Shown: positions 41,612 through 50,874 of the stretch, piece by piece | Position numbering within the stretch: position 1 is the first letter of the stretch | Layout: each line of letters opens with the position of its first letter | Assembly: GCF_003594875.1 (NCBI RefSeq) | Contig: NZ_QZEY01000023.1 | Coordinates: forward strand, 62,001-126,000 | Direction of reading: 5' to 3' | DNA: 64,000 nt | From: Bailinhaonella thermotolerans | GTDB lineage: Bacteria; Actinomycetota; Actinomycetes; Streptosporangiales; Streptosporangiaceae | Notes under the pieces: generated by a model | Told to the model about the DNA's origin: nothing | Database searches by the model: none | Seen by the model: the letters and a program-made list of their open reading frames with translations, nothing else | Position numbers and translations under genes: made by a program

Positions 41612-43903
41612 CTAGCGCGCGGGAGGCGCCAGCGGGCCCTGCACGTTGTGCTGGCCGTTGCCGGACTTGCCCGGGCGGGCGTGCGCGGCGGCCGGGAGGC
41701 CCTTGCCCACCGACTGCGGGGCGTAGGCGCCGGTCGCGGAGGGGCCGGTCTTGGGCATGGCGGGCACGAACTGGTTGTCGGCCGGAAGGTAGTCCATCTC
41801 ACCGGGGCCCTCGCTCAGCAGCGGCAGGCCCGCGGGGATCACCTCGTCCAGGACCGGGGTGCCCTTGGAGACCTTCGGCATCGCCTTGTGGCCGGCCGCG
41901 CCGTTCAGGGCCTGGCCGAGCTGGCCCACGACGGGCAGGCCGCCGGTCGGGACCGGCGAGGCCTGGCGCAGGGCCGGCGCCTGCGGGGTGATCTGTCGCA
42001 GCGGGAGCTGCGGCACGAGCGAGCCGGTCAGGTCGCCGATCTGGTCCTCGGCGCCGCCCGCGCCGGGAAGCAGCCCGGTGTCACCCACTCCGGGGAAGGG
42101 GTTGGCGGCCAGGCGGTGCGCGCCGGGGCGCCCGCCGCCGAGCAGGCCGGTGACGCCACTGGTCGCGGCGGTCGCGGCGGAGGCGGTCTCCGGCGCCGCG
42201 GCCTCGTCGTTCTGCGGGGTCGCGCCCTGGAGCGCGTTGCCCGTCAGGCTCGACGCGGCGTGCTCGGCGTCGGCGACCTGGGTGGTGAGGCCGGAGGCGA
42301 CGTTCTGCGCGTCGACCGGGGCGCCGGGCGCGCCCGGCAGGAACGGCAGCCGCGGCAGGACGCCCTCAAGTCCGGCGCTCCGCGCGGCGTCGGCCACCGG
42401 GAGCTGCCGGGTGACGCCGCCGACGAGCTGGGTCACCTTGCCGACACCCGCGTCGCCCGGGACGGGCAGCGCCGGGAGGACGGCCTTCCGGTAGTGCAGC
42501 CGGGCCGGGCCCGCGGGCTTGAAGCCGCTCTTCACCTGGCCCGCGCCCGGCAGCCCACCGCTCAGGCCGCCGGTCGCGCCGAGCACCTCGGGCAGGAGCG
42601 GGATACCGCCACCGCCACCGCCACCGCCGGCCATGCGGCGGGCGATGTCACCCGCGCCGGCCGGGAGCAGCTCGGCCTGGCCCTGGAGGTGGACCATGTC
42701 GGTGACCTTGGACAGCGCCTTCCCCGGCTCGACGACGCGGGTCAGGTCCTCGGTCAGCGGCGGGAGCGCGGCCGGCCGCGCGGGAGCCGCCGCCCTGGCC
42801 ATGCGCATCCCCGGCGGCACGGCCGAGGGCTTCGGGAGCCCCTTGGGCAGCGAGGCCAGCCGGGTGAACAGCGCCGCCGGGTTGAGCAGGCCGCCCAGGC
42901 CCCCCGGGCCTCCGGCGACCGGCAGCGGGACGGGCAGGAACGACGGGGCGCCCGCGGCCATGGACCGCATCTGCGCCGGCCCCGGCCGGAGCTTGGAGAG
43001 CGTGGCGAGCTGGTACGCCACCCGGGTCGGGTCGACGACCTTGGCCACGTCGCCGACGACGGGCAGTCGCCACGGCCCGAACGGGAAGGCGTCCGTGCGC
43101 TTCAGGTCCGGCATGCCGTTCGGCCCCATCTTCGGGCCGGGCGTGGGACGGCGGTACGGGGTCGCCGTCACGCCGCCGCCGGGGTTGAGCACCTTCGCGC
43201 CGCCCACGCAGTACGCCCGGGACATGCCCACCAGCGCGGTCGCGTTGCCGCAGACGTTGAGCGGGTTGCTGACGGCCTCCTTGTACTGGTTGCCGCCGCC
43301 GAGGGAGTTCTCGCCCGAGGTGGTCATGCCGCCTCCGAAGGCACGGCCCACCCCGTTGAGAACCGTCGCGCCGCCCTTGCAGGAGGCCTCGGCGTCGCCC
43401 ACGACCGCCGTGGCGTTCCCGCAGATGTTCTTGGGGTTGCTGACGGGGGCGAACTTCTGGTTGCCGCCCTTCTCGCTGTGCTCGCCGCTGGTGTACATCC
43501 CGACGCTGCCGCCGTTGTGGACGGTGGAGCCGCCGGGGCAGAACGCCTCGGACTTGCCGACGACGGCGGTGGCGTTGCCGCAGACGTTGAGGGGCTTGCT
43601 GATGGGCGCGAAGATCTGGTTCCCGCCGCCCCTGGAGTGCTTGCCCGAGGTCATCATGCCGCCGCCGGCGCCGTTGTTCATGACGGTCGCGCCACCGGTG
43701 GAGGAGGCCTCGGACATGCCGAGCACGCCGAGTGAGTTGCCGCTGACCTCGACCGGGGCCGAGACGGGCGCGTTCACCTGGTTGCCGCCGGCGTAGCTCC
43801 ACTCACCGGTGGTGGTGTCGGCACCGGCCGGCCCGGGGAAGGCCGCGACCAGGCCGCCGGCTATGAACACGGCCGCGGTTGAGGTCATCGCTTGGTTTCG
43901 CAC
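41612..43903 (-). CDS. Secreted four-chaplin-repeat protein with long Pro/Gly tail
   Basis: A 763-residue secreted protein. A signal peptide (cleavage near AGA-D28) is followed by four chaplin-like repeats at about residues 39-71, 93-125, 146-178 and 203-235. Each begins GGNQ, and repeats 2-4 share NxCGNATAxVGxxxAxC with cysteine pairs 14 residues apart (C108/C122, C161/C175, C218/C232). The first repeat lacks both cysteines. Residues 240-763 are a Pro/Gly/Ala/Leu-rich tail with no sorting signal or final membrane helix. Streptomyces long chaplins have two domains plus a sortase signal, so this architecture differs. The start is GTG 43903 with GGAGAG upstream. Expected to coat aerial hyphae or spores as amyloid-like film. 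Confidence 0.82.
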   Translation of the reverse strand: MRNQAMTSTAAVFIAGGLVAAFPGPAGADTTTGEWSYAGGNQVNAPVSAPVEVSGNSLGVLGMSEASSTGGATVMNNGAGGGMMTSGKHSRGGGNQIFAPISKPLNVCGNATAVVGKSEAFCPGGSTVHNGGSVGMYTSGEHSEKGGNQKFAPVSNPKNICGNATAVVGDAEASCKGGATVLNGVGRAFGGGMTTSGENSLGGGNQYKEAVSNPLNVCGNATALVGMSRAYCVGGAKVLNPGGGVTATPYRRPTPGPKMGPNGMPDLKRTDAFPFGPWRLPVVGDVAKVVDPTRVAYQLATLSKLRPGPAQMRSMAAGAPSFLPVPLPVAGGPGGLGGLLNPAALFTRLASLPKGLPKPSAVPPGMRMARAAAPARPAALPPLTEDLTRVVEPGKALSKVTDMVHLQGQAELLPAGAGDIARRMAGGGGGGGGIPLLPEVLGATGGLSGGLPGAGQVKSGFKPAGPARLHYRKAVLPALPVPGDAGVGKVTQLVGGVTRQLPVADAARSAGLEGVLPRLPFLPGAPGAPVDAQNVASGLTTQVADAEHAASSLTGNALQGATPQNDEAAAPETASAATAATSGVTGLLGGGRPGAHRLAANPFPGVGDTGLLPGAGGAEDQIGDLTGSLVPQLPLRQITPQAPALRQASPVPTGGLPVVGQLGQALNGAAGHKAMPKVSKGTPVLDEVIPAGLPLLSEGPGEMDYLPADNQFVPAMPKTGPSATGAYAPQSVGKGLPAAAHARPGKSGNGQHNVQGPLAPPAR

Positions 43904-44486
43904 TGGGTCTCTCCGTTGGTTGCGCGAGTGGTGGTCGGATGTGAGGTCTGGTTCGCTCGGGTCCGCTGAACCGCTGGTCTCTCGCTGGTTCTGGCTGATC
44001 TGGCTGATCTGGCTGATCTGCTGATCTGCTGATCTGCTGATCTGGCTGGTTCTGGCTGGTTCTGGCTGGTTCTGGGTGGCCGGACTGGTCTGGAGTTTGT
44101 GTCTCGCCCCGCCTGAGCCGCGGCGGCGGGGCGAGTGCGAGGCCGCTCGTCCCTTCGGCGGGTCCTCGCTGGGGTTCCGGTACGGCGTGGCCGGTCCGCG
44201 CGGTGCCGTGGGAGCCCGGCGCGGGTTACCGGTCTGTCCGCCCGGCGCCCCTCACCGCGCCGATCCGTACGGACCTCATCGGGAGGCCGTGCCGGTTCGG
44301 CGTGGAGGAAGGCGGCGGGTGTGACTTTCGGCCGGTGGATCCGGGGCCGCTCGCGGGCGCGTGCCGTACGGCACGGGCCGGGTGGCGGCGGGACGCGGAG
44401 GCGGGGGAGTCCGGGGCGCGGAGGGGCGGAGACCTGGACGGGTCATCCGCTCGCGCGGCCGGTGCCGCCTCGCGGGGAAGCGCCTA
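43904..44486. other. Long upstream region of the chaplin-repeat gene
   Basis: There is no gene in 583 bases. Next to the chaplin start is a microsatellite-like tract (43985-44081); the rest contains a GCCGTACGGC at 44363 and several CCGTACGG-like cores. The promoter was not identified. Confidence 0.5.
43985..44081. repeat. Mixed 8/9/10-bp tandem tract upstream of the chaplin gene
   Basis: Runs of ctgatctgg (9 bp), ctgatctg (8 bp) and gttctggctg (10 bp) repeat about ten times. Slippage here would change the length of the 5' leader or promoter spacing of the chaplin gene. Confidence 0.85.
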
Positions 44487-45431
44487 GTCGGGGCGCAGGG
44501 TGGGGTCGCCGGTGGCGGCCTGGAAGATCGGAGCGTCGGCGCTCCGGCGGGCGACGGCGGCCAGGCCGTCCGCGCCCATGGCGAACCTGGTCGCCTCGGT
44601 GGAGATGACACCGCCCAGCGGCGCTCCCGCGGGACCGCCGGCGGCGGACGGCGCGGGGGCGGAGGCCGGGGCGGCCGGAGCCGGGGCCGCGGGCAGCGGG
44701 GCGCCGGGAAGCGGAGCCTCACGCAGCGGGCGGCGGGCGCCGTCGTCCCCGGCGCGGGCCGGGGCCTTCCTGCCGGCGCCGGCGGCGGCGACCGGGTGCT
44801 TCGCGAATGCCTCCGGGCTCACGGAGCCCACGTCCATGATCGTGGGGTCGAAGCCCTGGATGGCGGGCGTGGAGACGCCCAGGGAGCGCAGCAGCTTGTC
44901 GACCTCGGCGTCCCTGGCCCGGCGGGCCTGGCTCTCCTGGACGTCCAGGTCCCGGAGCGAGACCGGGGTGGTGAGCAGCCGCCTGATCGTGCCCGGCCAC
45001 AGCGCGTCGCCGTCGTCCCGCCGCGCGGACTCGCCGCCGGTGGCGGACGCGGTCCGGGCGGCCGGGGCGAGCAGGCCGCGCAGGCCGCCCATCTGGTCCC
45101 GCACGCTGTCGTCCACCCGGGCGACGCCCCGCCCGACGCGCTGGACGTCGTGCTGGACGTCGCGCTGGAGCCGGTCGCGCTGGATCTGGACGCTCCCGTT
45201 GTGGGAGAACCCCGGGCCGAGGTCCTGGTTCGTGACGCCGCCGAGGCAGTCCAGCAGGCAGCGGACCGCCGCGTCGTCCACGTTCAGCGGCACGGCGGAT
45301 TCGCCGGTGCCGTCGGCCTCGGCGTGCGAGGCGCCGGCCAGGAGCCAGGCGACCGCGGCGAAGCCGGCCACGGCGATCAGGCGGCCCAGCGCGCGCGGCG
45401 ACAGGGCGACGGCGGGGCGGTGTCCACCCAT
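44487..45431 (-). CDS. Secreted protein of unknown function with charged helical region
   Basis: A 314-residue protein with a twin-basic N-terminus and signal/anchor helix (LIAVAGFAAVAWLLAGASHA). The mature part starts with a cysteine pair in AAVRCLLDCLGG, then a coiled stretch (IQRDRLQRDVQHDVQRV) and VSLRDLDVQESQARRARDAE, and ends in an Ala/Pro-rich region and GVISTEATRFAMGADG. ATG 45431 has AGGGAGG six bases upstream. It lies in the same direction as the chaplin-repeat gene and the two small secreted proteins, suggesting a surface role. I do not recognise a family. Confidence 0.65.
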
Positions 45432-45619
45432 TGTTCGCCTCCCTGTCGTTCCGCGGACGCGGCTGCCGCCCGTCCTGGCCGCTGAATACGGAAAGTAACG
45501 CTAGCAGCGCGTACGGCGAGCACAAGCGGAAACGGGGCGGTGGTAATTCAGGAATCGGTCAAGGCGCATTACCGATCGCATACTCGCGTGCGCGGCGCCC
45601 ATATAAGGGGGCACGGAAA

Positions 45620-45647
45620 GGGGGCCGGCGCCTTCGCGCCGGCCCCC
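45620..45647 (-). terminator. Terminator after small secreted protein 1
   Basis: Perfect 12-bp stem GGGGGCCGGCGC / GCGCCGGCCCCC with a 4-base loop; on the minus strand CTTTCC follows. It lies 26 bases after the stop codon. Confidence 0.85.
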
Positions 45648-45673
45648 CGAGACGATGCCGAGAGAGCCCGGTA

Positions 45674-46036
45674 TCAGTCGTCCTCGTTGAGCGTCTGGAC
45701 CGAGCCGTTGACGCAGTCGCTGCCGTTGTCGTAGGCGTTCGCGATCGGCACGAGCTCGGCGATGACGTCGACGTCGAGGTTGCAGAGCTGGACCGGGATG
45801 AGCTGGAAGTTGTCCTGCTCGTCCCTGTCGTCGCTCTGGTACTTCTTCACGGTGGTGGTGTTGGTGCCCTTGGCCACCGTCACCGGGCCGCTCGGAAGGA
45901 AGCCGGGGCCGTGGCCCGAGCTGTACGTGTTGGTGTTGGGGCCGACGGGCCACGGCGATGCCATGGCGGGGACGGCCAGGCCGACGCCGCCGAGGGCGAC
46001 GGCGGAAGCAGTCGCGATAGCGATCTTCTTGAGCAT
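45674..46036 (-). CDS. Small secreted protein 1 (paralogue of the next gene; rodlin-like in layout)
   Basis: A 120-residue protein. A signal peptide (MLKKIAIATASAVALGG to about residue 27, AMA-SP) is followed by a variable Gly/Thr/Asn part and a conserved C-terminal core with DRDEQDNFQLIPVQLCN, DVDVIAELVPIANAYDNG and SDCVNGSVQ. The two cysteines are 25 residues apart. The secreted, two-cysteine, about 100-residue form and the neighbouring chaplin gene recall rodlins, but the sequence match is weak, so I leave the family open. ATG 46036 follows GGGGGG. Its own terminator and a conserved upstream region show a separate transcript. Confidence 0.75.
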   Translation of the reverse strand: MLKKIAIATASAVALGGVGLAVPAMASPWPVGPNTNTYSSGHGPGFLPSGPVTVAKGTNTTTVKKYQSDDRDEQDNFQLIPVQLCNLDVDVIAELVPIANAYDNGSDCVNGSVQTLNEDD

Positions 46037-46170
46037 TTGGAAACCCCCCGATCGAGTCTCGGATATGACATTCCAGCCCGGCCGCGGCACGGGCCGTGTC
46101 GTGCGAATTAAGTAGATCGCCGCAAATCGAGGTTCGCAAGTAACCCACGGCAAAACCTCTTTTAGGGCGT
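46037..46170 (-). promoter_or_regulatory. Conserved promoter/leader of small secreted protein 1
   Basis: This region and 46614-46745 upstream of protein 2 share long identical blocks: cagcccggccgcggcacggg (in reverse, a leader hairpin), agtagatcgc and cgcaag. On the minus strand both have CTTGCGg/a, about 18 bases, then TCTACT, so a promoter of the form CTTGCG-N18-TCTACT is suggested about 90 bases before the start codon. Confidence 0.55.
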
Positions 46171-46263
46171 CTAGCCGTTCCCATGCCAGAAGGAGGTGAA
46201 TAGGACCTCTCCGGACGGGCACGAGCGAATCAGCCACGACGCGTCGCGCCCAGGGGAACGGAA

Positions 46264-46294
46264 GGAGGGCCGGCGGCCAGGCCACCGGCCCTCC
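46264..46294 (-). terminator. Terminator after small secreted protein 2
   Basis: A near-perfect stem (14 of 15 pairs) GGAGGGCCGGCGGCC / GGCCACCGGCCCTCC; on the minus strand it is followed by TTCC. It lies 7 bases after the stop. Confidence 0.75.
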
Positions 46295-46301
46295 CGCGCG
46301 A

Positions 46302-46613
46302 TCAGTCGTCCTTCGTGATCGACTGGACGGAGCCGTTGACGCAGTCGCTTCCGTTGTCGTACGCGTTCGCGATCGGAATCAGCTCGGCGATGACATCGAT
46401 GTCGATGTTGCAGAGCTGGATCGGAACAATCTGGAAGTTATCCTGTTCGTCGCGCGAGTCGCTGGAGTAGCTGTTGTGGCGGACGTCGTTGTCCCAGGTC
46501 GTGTAGGTGTTACCGACAGGACGCGGCCACGGGTGGGCCTGGGCGGCCGTCGAAAGGCCGACGCCTCCCACTACGGCGGCGGCAGCCGCCGCGATGGCGA
46601 TTTTCTTGAGCAT
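46302..46613 (-). CDS. Small secreted protein 2 (tandem paralogue)
   Basis: A 103-residue protein with a signal peptide (MLKKIAIAAAAAAVVGG to AQA-HP) and the same C-terminal core as protein 1: SRDEQDNFQIVPIQLCN, DIDVIAELIPIANAYDNG, SDCVNGSVQ. About 80% of the last 50 residues are identical, while the central part is shorter and different. The pair arose by tandem duplication that also carried about 130 bases of upstream sequence. ATG 46613 follows GGGGG. Probably a coat or matrix protein. Confidence 0.75.
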   Translation of the reverse strand: MLKKIAIAAAAAAVVGGVGLSTAAQAHPWPRPVGNTYTTWDNDVRHNSYSSDSRDEQDNFQIVPIQLCNIDIDVIAELIPIANAYDNGSDCVNGSVQSITKDD

Positions 46614-46745
46614 TACAACCCCCGATCGAATCTCTCGGATCTGACTTCCAGCCCGGCCGCGGCACGGGCCGTCGTCACGTGTCAGTAGATCGCTGCAATT
46701 GAAGGTCCGCAAGCGACGCGCGGTAAAGCCTGTCTAAGCGGCGTC
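46614..46745 (-). promoter_or_regulatory. Conserved promoter/leader of small secreted protein 2
   Basis: The counterpart of 46037-46170. The blocks conserved between the two copies include the CTTGCG...TCTACT pair and the GC-rich leader hairpin, while the sequence between them varies, which implies selection rather than recent copying alone. The rest, up to 46920, has no gene and is AT-richer near 46810-46880. Confidence 0.55.
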
Positions 46746-46920
46746 CACTGAAGTAGCATGCCCGGGGTTCACGTCCGGCGGATCGGCCGGGGTGGCGCCG
46801 CGAGCAATCGATCTAATTCCCGGGGTCATGATCGGCGAAGCCCAACAGTCTTTTTGTTAATCACAAGATTTCGCAAAGAGAAGTACCGAAAACCGGGAAA
46901 TCACGACCGATGTCCGGTTA

Positions 46921-47127
46921 GTCGAACCGGGGCGCGGAAGCGCTGTCCAGCGGGCGGCGCCGGCCCGGCACGGCGGGCGTGTCGCCTCAGTCGAACCGGG
47001 GCGCGGAAGCGCTGTCCAGCGGGCGGCGCCGGCCCGGCACGGCGGGCGTGCCGTCTCAGTCGAACCGGGGCGCGGGAGCGCTCTCGGGCGGGCGGCGCCG
47101 GCGCGGCACGGCGGGCGTGTCGTCGGG
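46921..47127. repeat. 69-bp tandem repeat formed from the 3' end of the STAS gene
   Basis: Three copies start at 46921, 46990 and 47059. The third is the coding end of the STAS gene. The two others are copies lying behind the stop codon, each preserving its own in-frame stop (TCA on the plus strand at 46987 and 47056). Copies one and two differ at about two positions. Confidence 0.9.
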
Positions 47128-47526
47128 CCGGAGCTCTCCCGGCAGATGGCGGACCGGCATCGGCGGCAGATGCGAAGAGCGCGCCGCGAGGGCGCGCTCC
47201 AGGGCCGGTTCGAGTCCGAAGACCTCGGTGAGCTCCATCATCCGGCAAACCCGCAGCAGGCGCGGCGACAGTCCCGTGACTCTCAACATCCCCGCGTCCC
47301 CGGCCAGCCGCCACCGGATCGCCAGGAGGACCTGCCAGCCGGCGCCGTCGCACCCGGCCAGACCGCGGGCGTCCACGACCAGCTCGCGGCAGCCCTGCTC
47401 GACGAGTTCGGTGAGAAGGCGGCCCAGCAGCCCGGCGTTCCCCATGTGGAGCTCCCCGCTGATCGCGACGACGATGTGACCCCCGTCGCGCCCGACGGCC
47501 ATGTCCAGGGTCGTGTCCGACTCCAT
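47056..47526 (-). CDS. STAS-domain protein lacking the phosphorylatable serine
   Basis: A 156-residue protein with a STAS (anti-sigma-factor antagonist) domain in residues 8-110: GGHIVVAISGELHMGN, LVVDARGLAGCDGAGWQVL and LRVTGLSPRLLRV. Where active antagonists carry D-S-S-G or D-S-T-G, this one has CDGAG, so it lacks the serine that partner kinases phosphorylate. It may work without phosphorylation or as a structural partner. The C-terminal 45 residues are basic and proline-rich and are coded by the 69-bp repeat unit. ATG 47526. The upstream gene is divergent. Confidence 0.82.
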   Translation of the reverse strand: MESDTTLDMAVGRDGGHIVVAISGELHMGNAGLLGRLLTELVEQGCRELVVDARGLAGCDGAGWQVLLAIRWRLAGDAGMLRVTGLSPRLLRVCRMMELTEVFGLEPALERALAARSSHLPPMPVRHLPGELRPDDTPAVPRRRRPPESAPAPRFD

Positions 47527-47713
47527 CGCCCGGGCTCCTCCTGTCTGCTATTGGCGGGCCGCTCCTGCCGCCGACAGGAATGACCATCGGCACGGCATTC
47601 GTACCCGAGATACGGTTATGTCACCGTGAGTGAGATAAAATGTGCTCTTCGTATACCTTCGCAAGGGCCTCCGCTGCCGCAGGTTCTCCCTAATACGTCC
47701 CCTGACCTGCGAC

Positions 47714-47742
47714 TTGACACTTAGAGTAGTGACAAAGACACA
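47714..47742 (+). promoter_or_regulatory. Candidate promoter of the 74-residue protein gene
   Basis: A good -35 (TTGACA at 47714-47719) is followed 17 bases later by a weak -10 (GACACA). It lies about 30 bases before the start of the next gene. Confidence 0.4.
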
Positions 47743-47771
47743 GGCGGTACCACCGGCAAGGAGACGACCTC

Positions 47772-47996
47772 GTGCACGATCACGCCAAGGCCGCCTTGGC
47801 GGCGGCGATCGCCGAGCGTCTCCGCAAGCACGGTGCCCTGCGCCAGAGCTACAGCGACGCCGAGAGCCGGGACCTGCTGCGCAGCGCCGGCCGCCTGGCC
47901 GGCCGCCTCCTCGGCGTGTCGGTACGCACCCAGGACGTCGGCGACCAGGTCCACATCTACCTCACCGACCCGTTCCGCCTCCCCCGGCCGGACTGA
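47772..47996 (+). CDS. Small soluble protein of unknown function
   Basis: A 74-residue protein from GTG 47772 with AAGGAG eight bases before it. The first half is helical and charged (AAIAERLRKHGALRQSYSD, LLRSAGRLAGRLLG); the second looks like one beta hairpin (VRTQDVGDQVHIYLTDP). It is monocistronic and converges on glgX. I do not recognise the family. Confidence 0.65.
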   Translation: MHDHAKAALAAAIAERLRKHGALRQSYSDAESRDLLRSAGRLAGRLLGVSVRTQDVGDQVHIYLTDPFRLPRPD

Positions 47997-48082
47997 CACC
48001 CCCGGCCGACACTCCCCCCGGCCCGGCCGGCGCCTCCTGGTCCGGGCCGACGCCCTCCCCGGGCGACCGGCGCCCTCCCCGC

Positions 48083-50137
<2,055 letters not shown>

Positions 50138-50138
50138 G

Positions 50139-50684
50139 TCAGGCGCCGTACGGCCGGGCGGCGGGCGAGCCGGCCTTGGCCATCCCGACGAGCCGCTGCC
50201 GCGCCAGCCGTTCGATCATGCCCAGGTCCGACGGGAACCCCAGGTGCTCGGCGCACGCGCACACGTCGCGCACGCACCGCTCCACCTGGAACGCCGGAAC
50301 GCACAGGAACTGCGCGGACAACCGGCGGGCCAGCGCCTCGGTCTTCACCCGCGTCGCGCTCCCCGCCGTCGCGCCGCCCGGTACGGCCTTCGCCGCCATC
50401 GCGCCGCCCGGAACGGCCTTCGCCGCCATCGCGCCGCCCGGCGCGGTCTCCCCCGGCGCGGTCTTCCCCGGCGCGGTCTTCCCCTGTGTCGCGCTGCCCC
50501 GCGCGGTCCTGCCCGCCGTCGTGCCCGCCGTCGTGCTCGCAGCCGTCGCGCTCCTCGGCCTCGCGCGTCCCCGTCTCGTGCCGGCGGCCGGCGCGGGCCC
50601 GCCCGCCGTGCCCGCGCGCGCCGCGGCGCTCCGGGCGGCCTTCTTCGCGGGCGTCTTGCTCCGGGGTTCCGCCTGAGCGTCCAT
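50139..50684 (-). CDS. Three-helix-bundle dimerization-domain protein with Lys/Ala-rich tail
   Basis: A 181-residue protein. The N-terminal 105 residues are disordered and rich in Ala, Lys, Pro and Gly, with repeats (GAMAAKAVPG twice; APGKTAPGKTAPGETAPGG). The C-terminal 65 residues, ALARRLSAQFLCVPAFQVE to ARQRLVG, match the actinobacterial three-helix-bundle dimerization domain, with three cysteines in the second helix (CVRDVCACAEH). ATG 50684 follows a GGGAGG box. It abuts glgX, so both are probably co-transcribed; the purpose of the pairing is unknown. Confidence 0.65.
   Translation of the reverse strand: MDAQAEPRSKTPAKKAARSAAARAGTAGGPAPAAGTRRGRARPRSATAASTTAGTTAGRTARGSATQGKTAPGKTAPGETAPGGAMAAKAVPGGAMAAKAVPGGATAGSATRVKTEALARRLSAQFLCVPAFQVERCVRDVCACAEHLGFPSDLGMIERLARQRLVGMAKAGSPAARPYGA
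50368..50500. repeat. 30-bp and 15-bp in-frame repeats
   Basis: The 30-bp unit atcgcgccgcccgg-acggccttcgccgcc occurs two to three times, followed by three copies of a 15-bp unit (ccccggcgcggtctt). All keep the frame of the Lys/Ala-rich N-terminus. Confidence 0.8.
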
Positions 50685-50874
50685 CGTCCCCGCCTCCCCC
50701 GTCTGCGCAGGTATTCGGACTAACCGGACAACTACCCGAGACGGCGCAAGGCCAGCTTCTACCGGGAGCAAAGACGTTCGAGATCGCCAAAGCGGCGAAG
50801 GGGGATTGACACCGCCATCTCCCGTTGGAGCATGACAATCACCCGGACTTTTCTCCCGGCGTGAGGAGTCGCCC

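Noticed and set aside
46921-47127. CRISPR or attachment-site repeats
   Set aside because: The 69-bp copies are contiguous and derived from the adjacent coding end; no integrase or spacer is present.
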